Assembly: GCF_012275445.1 (NCBI RefSeq)
Contig: NZ_JAAZQK010000003.1
Coordinates: 496,001 to 560,000 of the forward strand
Source: Rhizobacter sp. SG703
GTDB lineage: Bacteria > Pseudomonadota > Gammaproteobacteria > Burkholderiales > Burkholderiaceae_C
Direction of reading: 5' to 3'
DNA: 64,000 nt
Positions 19,534 to 28,899 of this stretch are shown here, one piece after another. Below the pieces are notes generated by a model. It had not been told where the DNA came from. It worked only from the letters and a program-made list of their open reading frames with translations, and did not search any database. The translations under genes were made by a program, and so were the position numbers. How positions within the stretch are numbered: the first letter of the stretch is position 1; the number at the start of each line of letters is the position of its first letter.

Positions 19534-22020
19534 ATGCTCAGAACACTGCTTGAGGGCTACGCCGTCCACGAAGGCCGTTACGACGAACTGCTCGGCGCGG
19601 CCGGCGAGCCGCGCCCCCACTGGGAAGCCTTCCTGAAGACCCTCGCGCAACGCCAGGGCCCCGACATCGGCGACACGCTGTCGCTGATGGAACGCGAGAT
19701 CCGCGAGAACGGCATCACCTACAACGTCTATGCCGACCCGCAGGGCGCCGACCGGCCGTGGGAGGTCGACCCGCTGCCACTGCTGATCTCGCCGGCCGAA
19801 TGGGACGAGATCGAGGCCGGCATCGCGCAGCGCGCCGAGCTGCTGAACCGCGTGCTGACCGACCTCTACGGCCCGCAGGAGCTGCTGCGCAACGGCAGCG
19901 TGCCGCCGTCGGTGGTGTTCGGCCACAGCGGCTTCCTGCACCAGGTGCAGGGCATCCGCCCGGCCGGCGGCGTGCACCTGTTCCAGTACGCGGCCGACCT
20001 GGCCCGCTCGCCCGACGGCCGCTGGTGGGTCGTCAACGACCGCACGCAGGCGCCTTCGGGCGCCGGCTACGCGCTGGAGAACCGGCTCGTCGTGTCGCGG
20101 GTGTTCCCGCAGATGTTCCGCGACCTGCACGTGCAGCACCTGGCCTCGTTCTTCTCGAACCTGCGCGAGTCGCTGCTGCGGCTGGCCCCGAAGGGCGATG
20201 GCCCGCCGCTGATCGGGCTGCTGACGCCGGGGCCGTACAACGAGACCTACTTCGAACATGCGCTGCTGGCGCGCTACCTCGGCTTCGCACTCGTCGAAGG
20301 CAGCGACCTGACGGTGCGCGACGGCCGCGTCTGGATGAAGACGGTCGACGGCCTGAAGCGGGTGCATGCGCTGCTGCGCCGCCAGGACGACGACTACTGC
20401 GATCCGCTCGAGCTGCGCTCCGATTCGGCACTCGGCGTGGCGGGTCTCACCGACTGCGCACGCCGCGGCACCGTGCTGCTGGCGAATGCGCTCGGCTCCG
20501 GCGTGCTCGAATCCGGCGCGCTGCTCGGCTACCTGCCGAAGCTCAGCGAGCAACTGCTCGGCGAACCGCTGCTGCTGCCGTCGGTCGCCACCTGGTGGCT
20601 GGGCGAGCCGGCGGCCTTCGACGACGCCTGGAAGCGCATCGATCACCTGATCATCAAGCCGCTCGACCGCTCGGCCGGCGAGCCGGCGGTGTTCGGCGCC
20701 GACCTGTCGGCCGACGAGCGCGTGCTGCTGCGCGCCCGAGTGGCGGCGCGCCCGCAGCGCTACGTGGCGCAGGAATGGGTGCATGTGTCGCAGGCGCCGG
20801 TGCTGGAGCGCGAGCAGCGCGCGCAAGGTGCCGCAGCGCGCCACAGCGAGCACCTGAGCGCGCGCACCGTCGGGCTGCGGGTGTTCGCGGTCGCGACGCC
20901 GAACGGCTACCGCGTGATGCCCGGCGGCCTGACCCGCGTGGCCGGCAATGAAGACGACCGCGTGATCGGCATGCAGCGCGGCGGGCGCTCGAAAGACACC
21001 TGGGTGCTGTCCGACCGGCCCGTCAACGCGTCGTTCTCGCTGCTGACGCGCACCGTGACGCCGACCGACCTGGCCACGACCAAGGGCAACGTGCCGTCGC
21101 GCACCGCCGAGAACCTGTTCTGGTTCGGCCGCTATGGCGAGCGCTGCGACGCGTCGGCACGGCTGCTGCGCGTCGCGGTGGCCGGCGTGCTCGGCAATGT
21201 CGATGCACGGGCCGACGACCCGGAAGACGGCCTGACGCCGACACTCGCGCTCGCGCGCCGCATGGGCCTGATCGATGCATCGGACGACGTCGGCACCGAG
21301 TTGCTGCGCGCCGCGACCCATCCGGACGAGGGCTTGAGCGTGCGGCTTCGCCAGCTGCTGCGCGTCGCGTTCAGCCTGCGCGACCGCATGTCGGCCGACA
21401 ACTGGCGCACGCTGAACCAGCTGATCGCCGACCCGGTGTTCCAACGCGGCGGCTCGCTGGCGCTGGCGCTGGCCTGGCTCGACCGCGCGGTCACGTCGAT
21501 GATGACGCTGTCGGGCTTCGTGCTCGACGGCATGACGCGCAGCACCTCGTGGCGCTTCCTGTCGATCGGGCGGCGCATCGAGCGCCTGTCGACGCTGTGC
21601 CAGACGCTGAAGGTCGCCACCCGCGAGGGCCGCAGCAGCGGGCTCGACTGGCTGCTGGAGCTGGCCGATTCCACCGTGACCTTCCGCTCGCGCTACCTGG
21701 TGGCGCCGGAATGGCTGCCGGTGCTCGACCTGCTGCTGCGCGACGACACCAACCCGCGCTCGGTCGCGTTCCAGGTGAAGGGGCTGGTGGAGTACGTCGA
21801 CAAGCTCGAACGCACGCACGGCCGTTTCGCGAGCGACCTGCTCGGCCCTGCGCAGGCGGCGCTGCTGGCGCTCGGCGCGCACGACCTGCACCCCGAGAGC
21901 GAGGCGCTGGCCGCCGTCATCGACCAACTGCAGCGTGCCGCCCACACGGTGTCGGACGAGCTGACGCTGAAGTTCTTCTCGCACGCCGCGTCGCGCAGCG
22001 TGCTGTCCCTGGTGGCGTAG
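19534..22020 (+). CDS. Fused circularly permuted ATP-grasp + alpha-E protein
   Basis: An 828-residue fusion of the two functions encoded separately at 12365 and 13832. Residues ~1-490 are the permuted ATP-grasp domain, with REIRENGITYNVYADPQG, WWVVNDRTQAPSGAGYALENR, LTPGPYNETYFEHALLARYL, and MQRGGRSKDTWVLSD at its end. Residues ~510-828 are an alpha-E domain starting SRTAENLFWFGRYGERCDASARLLR. The fusion supports direct physical cooperation of the two domains. It forms a pair with the transglutaminase at 22126. Its sequence is clearly diverged from the separate proteins, so the two sets are ancient paralogues and not a recent duplication. Confidence 0.93.
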   Translation: MLRTLLEGYAVHEGRYDELLGAAGEPRPHWEAFLKTLAQRQGPDIGDTLSLMEREIRENGITYNVYADPQGADRPWEVDPLPLLISPAEWDEIEAGIAQRAELLNRVLTDLYGPQELLRNGSVPPSVVFGHSGFLHQVQGIRPAGGVHLFQYAADLARSPDGRWWVVNDRTQAPSGAGYALENRLVVSRVFPQMFRDLHVQHLASFFSNLRESLLRLAPKGDGPPLIGLLTPGPYNETYFEHALLARYLGFALVEGSDLTVRDGRVWMKTVDGLKRVHALLRRQDDDYCDPLELRSDSALGVAGLTDCARRGTVLLANALGSGVLESGALLGYLPKLSEQLLGEPLLLPSVATWWLGEPAAFDDAWKRIDHLIIKPLDRSAGEPAVFGADLSADERVLLRARVAARPQRYVAQEWVHVSQAPVLEREQRAQGAAARHSEHLSARTVGLRVFAVATPNGYRVMPGGLTRVAGNEDDRVIGMQRGGRSKDTWVLSDRPVNASFSLLTRTVTPTDLATTKGNVPSRTAENLFWFGRYGERCDASARLLRVAVAGVLGNVDARADDPEDGLTPTLALARRMGLIDASDDVGTELLRAATHPDEGLSVRLRQLLRVAFSLRDRMSADNWRTLNQLIADPVFQRGGSLALALAWLDRAVTSMMTLSGFVLDGMTRSTSWRFLSIGRRIERLSTLCQTLKVATREGRSSGLDWLLELADSTVTFRSRYLVAPEWLPVLDLLLRDDTNPRSVAFQVKGLVEYVDKLERTHGRFASDLLGPAQAALLALGAHDLHPESEALAAVIDQLQRAAHTVSDELTLKFFSHAASRSVLSLVA

Positions 22021-22125
22021 CGTGAGCGGCCGCATGCGAGAGCCGGACGAGCGCCGGGCCGCTCCCAAGCCGGCCGGCATCCCGTCGGGGGATCGGCGGA
22101 TGTACCCATCCGACGAGGGGCAGAC

Positions 22126-22998
22126 ATGAACCGCTATACCGTCGAGCACGAGACCCGATACGCCTACGCGGCGCCGGTGTCGCAGTCGTGGCAGCTGGCC
22201 CGGCTCGCGCCGCGCGACCTGCCGTGGCAGAAGCTGCTGTCGCATTCGCTGCAGATCGACCCGCCGCCCGACGAGCGCCACGACGCGCCCGACAGCTTCG
22301 GCAACAGCGTCACGCATTTCGGGCTGCACGGCGCGCACCGGCTGCTGCGGGTGCGCATGGCCTGCAGCGTCGAGGTCGGCACGCGGCCGCTGTGGGCGTC
22401 GGCGGCACAGGGCTGGGAATCGGTGCGAGATGCGGTCCGCAACACGCCGACGCTCGGCGCGCTGGAGCCGGCCCGCATGTGCGAGCCGACGGTGCTGGTG
22501 CCGCTGTCCGAAGGCGCGCGGCTGTATGCGCGCAGCGCGCTCGCGCCGGGCCGCGACTGGTTCGACGCGCTGTCGGCGCTGACGCAGGCGATCCATGGCG
22601 ACTTCGAGTTCGAGGCCGGCGCGACCACGGTGAGCACCTCGGTCGACGAGGTGCTGTACCAGCGGCGCGGCGTCTGCCAGGACTTCGCGCACCTGATGAT
22701 CGCCTGCCTGCGCGGGCACGGGCTGCCGGCCCGCTACGTGTCGGGCTACCTGCTCACCGACCCGCCGCCGGGACAGCCGCGGCTGCTCGGCGTCGACGCG
22801 TCGCACGCCTGGGTGGCGGCGTATTCGCCGGCGCACGGCTGGGTCGAGTTCGACCCCACCAACAACCAGCTGGCCGACGAGCGCTACATCACGCTCGCGT
22901 GGGGCGCCGACTTTGCCGACGTGGTGCCGCTGCGCGGCGTGATCCTCGGCGGTGGCGAGCAGCAGCTCGATGTGTCGGTGAGCGTGACGCCGGCCTGA
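22126..22998 (+). CDS. Transglutaminase family protein (second set)
   Basis: A 290-residue COG1305 protein with start MNRYTVEHETRYAYAAPVSQSWQLARL. The catalytic residues are Cys184 in GVCQDFAHLM, His227 in SHAWVAAY and Asp near 243 in EFDPTNNQ. It follows the ATP-grasp/alpha-E fusion after 105 bases, and an AGGGGC sequence stands before its ATG. It completes the second version of the system. No DUF2126 partner accompanies this set. Confidence 0.92.
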   Translation: MNRYTVEHETRYAYAAPVSQSWQLARLAPRDLPWQKLLSHSLQIDPPPDERHDAPDSFGNSVTHFGLHGAHRLLRVRMACSVEVGTRPLWASAAQGWESVRDAVRNTPTLGALEPARMCEPTVLVPLSEGARLYARSALAPGRDWFDALSALTQAIHGDFEFEAGATTVSTSVDEVLYQRRGVCQDFAHLMIACLRGHGLPARYVSGYLLTDPPPGQPRLLGVDASHAWVAAYSPAHGWVEFDPTNNQLADERYITLAWGADFADVVPLRGVILGGGEQQLDVSVSVTPA

Positions 22999-23039
22999 TA
23001 CTGGCCTGATGCGGGTTTCCGTCCGGTTCATCTGGACAG

Positions 23040-23067
23040 CGAACGAATTCCCGGGGCGGGCCACTCA
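23040..23067 (+). promoter_or_regulatory. HrpL-like promoter upstream of the 1037-residue effector-like gene
   Basis: CGAACG, 15 bases, CCACTCA. The second block fits CCACNNA exactly and the first matches four of six bases of GGAACC. It ends 74 bases before ATG 23142, a normal leader length. It rules out the earlier ATG at 23070, which would fall at or before the transcription start. Confidence 0.45.
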
Positions 23068-23141
23068 GCATGCATCGCCCCCTCGGTGTGACAACGATCG
23101 GATCGAGTCGATTGGGGCTGTTTGCGCGAGGGGACTTGCTC

Positions 23142-26100
23142 ATGTGCGGTGGCTCCATCCGTTCGAAGGTTTTCCAGCCTCGCCAGCCTTCCCCGAAGGT
23201 TGCGCAGCAGCCGCCGATCCCCCTGGCGCCGCATGAGCTGGAAGTGCGTGCGAAGGAAACGGTGGGTGCGCTGCAGGCGCTGGCCGAGGGCGAGGTCTCG
23301 GCCAAGGTCGAGCGCCTTGCTGCAAGGCTGCTCGCCAAGGGACTGGTGGTGAAGGCGGCCGATGGGACCTACCTGCCGGCGGGGCCGACGTCTCGACCGA
23401 GCCGCTATGCAAGGGCACGGAACCTGCCTTCCAAGGCCTGGCGACGCGCCGAATTCGCGATTCGCGGCCGCCTGAACCGGCCACGCACCCACGGCAGCAA
23501 GGCGTTCCGAAGCGGCGGAGATGCAAGGACGCTGGTGTCCACCGTCACGGGGTCCTCGGCGCTGGTGTGGATGCAGAGCGCCCTGTTCCGGACCGGCGCG
23601 AATGCCGCGACCTTGCCGAACGGCCCGGGCTTCGAACTGCCGGCGGGTGGCCTGGAAGTGCTCGGACTCGGGGGGGCGGTGGCCGCCGGTTGCTGCCTGT
23701 TCGACGGCTTGGACATGTTCAACACGTTCCTCGACGCGGTCGACGAGCAGGACCGCTGGAAGGTCGAGGTCGTCGTGTTCCACCGGCACTTCACCAAGTA
23801 TCTTGCGAACCGCGCGGCGGAAACGCAGTCGAGCCCCGAGGTGGTGTTCGGTTTTCGCCGATGCCAGGAGGCCCTCTCGCGCTGCGCGTTGTTCGACAAG
23901 GCGGCGCGCAAGGCGCTGCAGCGTTCCTGCGAGGCCATGGTGCGGGACGCCGGCTTTTCCAGCCTCAATGCCTTGATGGGCGTGGCCGGCATGGGCATGA
24001 AGATCCAGTCGGGTGCGGATCTCGCGTCGCTGGGTCTCGGAACGGCCAGCACGGCGCTGGGCGCGGCGGCTCTGCCGGTGTCGCTCGCGTGCGCCGGCAT
24101 CGACATCGGGGTCGGGCTCGGAGAGATCGGCTTTCGCAAGAAGGAGTACCGCCGTTGCCGGGTCAGGTGCCAGCAGATCCAGCAGCAGATCGACGACCTG
24201 GCAGCGGCACAGGGGCCCGTTGCCTGCCCTGCGGATCGCCAGGCTCTGCTCCATGTGCTGAAAGGCGCGCTGAAGCGGCAGCGGCGCCTGATGAAGCAGG
24301 CGCGCTACGAGAAGCGCTTCGGGATGGCGCGGGTAGCGAAGGGCGCGGCCAATGCCGCCGTGACGGCACCGCTGGCTACCGCCGCGATGGTCGTCGCCGC
24401 CGTGGCGGCAGCGACCGTGGCATGGCCGATCGGCCTGACCGCCGGGCTGGTGGGTGGCGTCGTGACGGGCGGGTACCTGGCCAGCTATGTTGCGAAAGCG
24501 GCGACGCGAGAGGCGATGCGGGGGCGATCGCGCCGCGAGCTGTACGACGCGACCATCCTGGCCGCCACCACGTCGGCTGCAGACCGCACCCGCCTCTTCA
24601 AGGAACAGGAAACCTTGTCAGTCGCGGGAACCACAGGCTACTGGACCGGCGGCCGGGACGGCTTTGCCGGCAGGTACGTCCACCAGGTCACCCCCGAGAC
24701 GCAGGTGGTGGCGGCCCTGGATGAATTCGCCGGACTGCTGGCCCGCCGGCCTGCCACGGGGCATCCCGATGCCGAGGTCGAGGCACGCATCCAGGCGTTC
24801 CTCGCCATCGCGGACATCGATGCGGCCCTGCTCCACGACATCGAGCGGATGATCCGGGCAGGTTCCGACGAACTGCGCACGCAAGGCGTGCATCCGCGCG
24901 ACATCGAATGGCATGAGCTGACGGCGCGGCGTGCGCAGTACGCCGCCGCCTTCGGCTTGCCGGCGACGCCGCCGAAGCTGCCGGTCGGCGCCCTGTTGCC
25001 GAGTTTCCATGCCGCCTGCTGGATTGCGCGCCTGGGCGCGAGCAGCGAACCCGACGCCGTTAAATTCGCGTGCCTTCTCGATCGACACCTGATGGGCGAG
25101 CAGGTCGACCTGCACGCGATGAACGAATGGCTGGAGCGCAACGGCCATCTCGCCGCGCCGTCCGCGTTGACGGGTGCGCAGATGCAGGCCGTGGCCGAGC
25201 GCCTGTTCCGCAGCGTGCCGCCGGCACTCTTCATGGACCACATGAGCGCGCTGGCGAGCGCGATCGCCGAGGAGACGGGCAACGGCGACGCCTTCGGGTG
25301 GCGGGACGACAGCCCGGTGCTGCGCGACTTGACGGCGTTTCGCGAGTTCGCGCAGCGCCGATGGATACCGGGGCATCAAGCGCTCTCGCGCATCCTCGCT
25401 CATCCGGCCACCGCCGCAGACGATGGTGCGGAAGTCTCCAGGGCTTGCACCACCGAGGAACTCTCTGCGGGGCTGCGGCATCTGGCGGCAGGGTGCGCGA
25501 TGCCGCCACCCGCGGAGCCACTGATCGAGGGCGAGACGTTGTTCGCGAAACTGCACGGCGAATGGGCACGCCGGTTCGCCGTCGGTACCCCGCGGCAGCG
25601 ACGCCGCACCGCCGCTGCACTGGCCCGGCATTGCGCGACACACGACAAGTTCCGCGGCCACGCGTGGACGAGCGACGGGCGGGGCGGATTCTCTTGCGAC
25701 CTGGGTGGCCGCAGGACGGGCGTCCTCCGCGCGGACGCACTGGCGGCGTGGGTGACGCGCGGCGACTGGAACGAGCCGTTGCCGATCGAGGTTCGAAGCC
25801 TGGCGCCGGCCTCGGCGCTGCGTTGGCTGGCCAGCGAGGCCGGCCGCGGCGTGGATGAACGCTTCATCGGCGAAGCGGGTGTCGCCCCGACGCTGAAAGC
25901 CTTGCGGATCTCGTTCGAGATGTCGGAGCACAACCGGGGAATGCGGCTGCACGACCGCGTGATCTCCCGCGACGGCATTGCCCCGCACCACGGAGACGGC
26001 GGCGGGCCCAGCCAATACGAGTCGCTGGAAGCTGCGATGGGGGAGGGCGCACGCCTGGTGCTCGGCGAGCTTTCCCCGCGCTCGACCCGACCGTGGGCCT

Positions 26101-26255
26101 TGCTCGAAAGGACGCTCGAAGATCCGCCAGGGTGGCAACTCGAGGTGGCGGGGAAGAAGACGGCGTACGCCACCGTGCAGGCCGCCGTGCAGGCCTGCTG
26201 CGATCAACAAGGCGTCGACGCTGTTCGTGCCGTTTTCCTGACGGATTCGAGCTGA
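23142..26255 (+). CDS. Large effector-like protein of unknown family
   Basis: A 1037-residue protein starting MCGGSIRSKVFQPRQPSP. I do not recognise the family. The first ~90 residues are rich in Ser/Pro/Arg/Gln with no Sec signal, as in type III effectors. Three Gly/Ala-rich hydrophobic segments lie at about 173-188, 297-327 and 405-450; the last is long enough to cross a membrane as a hairpin. The C-terminal half (about 480-1037) is soluble-looking, with Trp/His/Arg-rich segments such as KFRGHAWTSDGRGGFSCDLGG. ATG 23142 has GAGGGGA eight bases upstream and fits the HrpL-like site at 23040-23067; a longer start at 23070 has neither. It stands alone between the transglutaminase and rdgC genes. 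Codon use is less G/C-biased than in its neighbours. A membrane-active or membrane-anchored effector is possible, but no activity can be read. Confidence 0.75.
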   Translation: MCGGSIRSKVFQPRQPSPKVAQQPPIPLAPHELEVRAKETVGALQALAEGEVSAKVERLAARLLAKGLVVKAADGTYLPAGPTSRPSRYARARNLPSKAWRRAEFAIRGRLNRPRTHGSKAFRSGGDARTLVSTVTGSSALVWMQSALFRTGANAATLPNGPGFELPAGGLEVLGLGGAVAAGCCLFDGLDMFNTFLDAVDEQDRWKVEVVVFHRHFTKYLANRAAETQSSPEVVFGFRRCQEALSRCALFDKAARKALQRSCEAMVRDAGFSSLNALMGVAGMGMKIQSGADLASLGLGTASTALGAAALPVSLACAGIDIGVGLGEIGFRKKEYRRCRVRCQQIQQQIDDLAAAQGPVACPADRQALLHVLKGALKRQRRLMKQARYEKRFGMARVAKGAANAAVTAPLATAAMVVAAVAAATVAWPIGLTAGLVGGVVTGGYLASYVAKAATREAMRGRSRRELYDATILAATTSAADRTRLFKEQETLSVAGTTGYWTGGRDGFAGRYVHQVTPETQVVAALDEFAGLLARRPATGHPDAEVEARIQAFLAIADIDAALLHDIERMIRAGSDELRTQGVHPRDIEWHELTARRAQYAAAFGLPATPPKLPVGALLPSFHAACWIARLGASSEPDAVKFACLLDRHLMGEQVDLHAMNEWLERNGHLAAPSALTGAQMQAVAERLFRSVPPALFMDHMSALASAIAEETGNGDAFGWRDDSPVLRDLTAFREFAQRRWIPGHQALSRILAHPATAADDGAEVSRACTTEELSAGLRHLAAGCAMPPPAEPLIEGETLFAKLHGEWARRFAVGTPRQRRRTAAALARHCATHDKFRGHAWTSDGRGGFSCDLGGRRTGVLRADALAAWVTRGDWNEPLPIEVRSLAPASALRWLASEAGRGVDERFIGEAGVAPTLKALRISFEMSEHNRGMRLHDRVISRDGIAPHHGDGGGPSQYESLEAAMGEGARLVLGELSPRSTRPWALLERTLEDPPGWQLEVAGKKTAYATVQAAVQACCDQQGVDAVRAVFLTDSS

Positions 26256-26298
26256 TCCCGCAGGCTCCTACAATCCGGGCCCCACTCCCGTTGTGCCC

Positions 26299-27249
26299 AT
26301 GTTCAAGAACGCGCTCCTCTACCGCATCGACCAATGGACCCCGCCCCCGCTGGATGAGGTCGAAGACCGGCTGGCCAGCAGCCGCTTCACCGCCTGCGGC
26401 GCGACGCAGCCCGAATCCGCCGGCTGGCTGCAGCCGCGTGGCGACAAGGAGGGCGCGCTGATCGAGAACGTCGGCGGCCAGCTGGTGCTGCGCCTCGGGG
26501 TCGAGCGCAAGGCGGTGCCGTCGTCGGTCGTGAAGGCCGAGCTCGAAGCCCGGCTCGACCGCATCGAGGCCGAGACCGGCCGCCGCCCGAAAGGCAAGCT
26601 CGCCAAGGAGCTGAAAGAGGAGATCGTGCAGGACCTGCTGCCGCGCGCCTTCCCGAAGCGCTCCGCGACGCTGGTCTGGATCGACGTGCGCGCGGGCTTC
26701 GTCGTGATCGACGCGGCCAGCATGGCCAAGGCCGACCGCGTCGTCACGATGCTGGTCGAGCTGCTCGGCGGCGGCATCCGGCTCAGCCTCGCGCAGAGTG
26801 CGATCTCGCCGGCCACCGCGATGGCCGAATGGCTGACCAGCAAGGAAGCGCCGGCCGGCTTCACGATCGACCGCGAATGCGAGCTGAAGCAGCCCGACAG
26901 CGAGAAGGCCACCGTCAAGTACGCCCGCCACACGCTCGACATCGACGAGGTCGGCCAGCACATCGTGCAAGGCAAGCTGCCGACCCAGCTCGCGATGACC
27001 TGGTCCTCGCGGGTGTCCTTCGTGCTCAGCGATGCGATGACCATCAAGAAGCTGAAGCTGCTCGACGTGGTGCTCGAAGGCGCATCGACCGCCACCAAGG
27101 ATGAAGACCACTTCGACGCCGACGTCGCGCTGGTCACCGGCGAACTGCAGCAGCTGATCCCGGCGCTGATCGAGGCGCTCGGCGGCGAGCTGAACCGCGA
27201 CGCCGTCACCGGTGCCGCGGCCCCGGCGCCCCAGCCGCTGGCGGCCTGA
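26299..27249 (+). CDS. rdgC: Recombination-associated protein RdgC
   Basis: A 316-residue RdgC, a ring-shaped DNA-binding protein that limits RecA-driven recombination. E. coli RdgC is about 303 residues. The start MFKNALLYRI matches the family (xFKNxxxYR). Other conserved parts are the basic LLPRAFPKRS, the VWIDVRAGFVVIDAAS strand and the MTIKKLKLLD segment near the C-terminus. GTG at 26293 would add two residues. It stands 43 bases after the effector-like gene but belongs to the core genome. Confidence 0.93.
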   Translation: MFKNALLYRIDQWTPPPLDEVEDRLASSRFTACGATQPESAGWLQPRGDKEGALIENVGGQLVLRLGVERKAVPSSVVKAELEARLDRIEAETGRRPKGKLAKELKEEIVQDLLPRAFPKRSATLVWIDVRAGFVVIDAASMAKADRVVTMLVELLGGGIRLSLAQSAISPATAMAEWLTSKEAPAGFTIDRECELKQPDSEKATVKYARHTLDIDEVGQHIVQGKLPTQLAMTWSSRVSFVLSDAMTIKKLKLLDVVLEGASTATKDEDHFDADVALVTGELQQLIPALIEALGGELNRDAVTGAAAPAPQPLAA

Positions 27250-27279
27250 CGGGCACCGGCGCGGCCCGGCCCGGCCGCG

Positions 27280-27915
27280 TCACTGCTTGCAGCGCTCCGC
27301 GTAGCTCGTTTCCGAGCGCTGCAGGTCGGCACGCTCGCCGTCGCTCATCGTCGCGGTCTGCCGGCGTTTCGCCGCCAGGATGCGCAGCAGCTCGTTGCAC
27401 TGGTCGCTCGCGATGCGCGCCTGCTGCTGCTGTTGCTGGCTGGCCGACTGCGCCGTCCGCCGGGCGTCGCGCTCGTTGCGCCGGTCTTCCGCGACCCGCT
27501 GGCGTGCCGCCGCATCGTCCTCCGAGCACTTTTGCCGGTATTCCTCGTGCAGGCCGCTGATCACGTCGCCGCGCACGCCGCGCGACGGGCCGGTGCGGAT
27601 CGCCTCGGCGATGTCGGCGCAGGCCGAGCTCAGGTAGGCCACATGCTCGGCGGTCTTCGCCGGGCGTGGAACGTAGGTGCCCGACGGTGGGGGAGAGGGA
27701 TTGTTCTGGACCGCGCCGACGGTGCCGAGCGTCGAGCCGGCGCCGCTGGTGCACGGCCGGTCGGACACATAGGTCGAGTTGCCCGACTTGCATCGGTACA
27801 TCGATTGCGCCGACGCGGCCGGTGCCGCCACCAGCGCTGCGGCTGCGATCCAGCTCATCGACGCCATGGCGCTCAACAGGCCCTGCGCGACACGGGCTGT
27901 GGTCGATCTCTTCAC
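27280..27915 (-). CDS. Secreted DUF4124-like protein with Gln-rich coiled coil
   Basis: A 211-residue exported protein starting at GTG 27915, chosen because GGAGGGG lies just upstream; no ATG fits as well. The signal peptide ends near APAASAQ. A short DUF4124-like segment follows (MYRCKSGNSTYVSDRPC, two Cys). Residues ~120-175 form a charged, Gln-rich coiled coil (ARQRVAEDRRNERDARR, Q6 run), and there are further Cys near the C-terminus. DUF4124 proteins are periplasmic and of unknown role. It converges with rdgC, 30 bases apart. Confidence 0.8.
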   Translation of the reverse strand: MKRSTTARVAQGLLSAMASMSWIAAAALVAAPAASAQSMYRCKSGNSTYVSDRPCTSGAGSTLGTVGAVQNNPSPPPSGTYVPRPAKTAEHVAYLSSACADIAEAIRTGPSRGVRGDVISGLHEEYRQKCSEDDAAARQRVAEDRRNERDARRTAQSASQQQQQQARIASDQCNELLRILAAKRRQTATMSDGERADLQRSETSYAERCKQ

Positions 27916-27980
27916 GTTTCCCCTCCGGTTGTTCTTGGGTGGGGAGGGATTCTGCTGCGTTCGCGCCGCCCGTCCATCCC

Positions 27981-28847
27981 TCAGGCGGGTGAACGGCGCA
28001 AGGTATTCACGATCTGGGCCTGCATCGCGTCCGCGGCCGCGTCGCCGTGGCTGGCCTTGCTGCGCAGCACCGCGACCTCCATGTCCGGCAGCGGCGGCAG
28101 CTGGTGCCGCGCGTCGAGGACCTGCAGGCCCGCCGGCACGCTGCAGCGCGTGAGTGCCGCGACCGCCAGCCCGCCCTCGACGGCCGCCAGCTGCCCGACC
28201 AGGCTCTGGCTGTGGGTCACGGTGCGGTGCCGGCGCCGCTGCGCCGCCAGCGCGGCGAGCACCGCCTGGCGCGCCAGGCTGCCGGCCTCGTACATCGCGA
28301 GCGGCAGCGGCTCGCGCCGCCAGGCCTCGTGCTGCGCCGCGCCGACCCACACCATCGGCTCGCGGAACAGCAGCGTGCCGCGCTGCGGCCGGTCGCGCGT
28401 GACGATCGCGACGTCGATCTCGCCGCGCTGCACCTGCGGGATCAGCACCGTCGACTGCGCGCACGACAGCGTGATCTCGACCAGCCCGTGGCGACTCGCG
28501 AAGGTGCGCAGCACCGGCGCCAGGTAGGCCACCGCATAGTCGTCGGGCACGCCCAGCCGCACATGGCCGCTGACGCGGCTGTCGCTCAGCGCGCCTAGCG
28601 CTTCGGCATGCAGCTCCAGCAGCCGGCGCGCGTAGCCGAGCAGTTCGTGGCCGGTGGGCGTCAGCGCCAGGTGGCGCGGGCCGCGGGTCAGCACCGGCCG
28701 GCCGACGGCGTCTTCGAGCTTGCGGATCTGCATGCTCAGCGCCGACTGCGAGCGGTGCACCTGCGGCGCAGCCGCCGTCAGCGAGCCGGCATCGACGACG
28801 GCGACGAAGGCGCGCAGCCAGTCGAGCTGCAGGTCGGGGGAGGTCAT
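27981..28847 (-). CDS. LysR family transcriptional regulator
   Basis: A 288-residue LysR-type regulator. The N-terminal winged helix-turn-helix (about 6-65) contains SLTAAAPQVHRSQSALSMQIRKLEDAVG, and the remaining ~200 residues form the effector-binding domain (HVRLGVPDDYAVAYLAPVLRTF). AAGGAG lies seven bases before ATG 28847. It diverges from the EamA exporter at 28900, the usual arrangement for a LysR protein that controls its neighbour, so it probably regulates that exporter in response to its substrate. Confidence 0.92.
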   Translation of the reverse strand: MTSPDLQLDWLRAFVAVVDAGSLTAAAPQVHRSQSALSMQIRKLEDAVGRPVLTRGPRHLALTPTGHELLGYARRLLELHAEALGALSDSRVSGHVRLGVPDDYAVAYLAPVLRTFASRHGLVEITLSCAQSTVLIPQVQRGEIDVAIVTRDRPQRGTLLFREPMVWVGAAQHEAWRREPLPLAMYEAGSLARQAVLAALAAQRRRHRTVTHSQSLVGQLAAVEGGLAVAALTRCSVPAGLQVLDARHQLPPLPDMEVAVLRSKASHGDAAADAMQAQIVNTLRRSPA

Positions 28848-28899
28848 GCGCTGGCTCCTTCAGGATCGTGCCGGAAATCGAATGGTAGCCAGCTGAACT

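Noticed and set aside
23070-23141. Earlier start (ATG 23070) for the large effector-like protein
   Set aside because: It lies three bases after the HrpL-like second block and has no ribosome site, whereas ATG 23142 has GAGGGGA.
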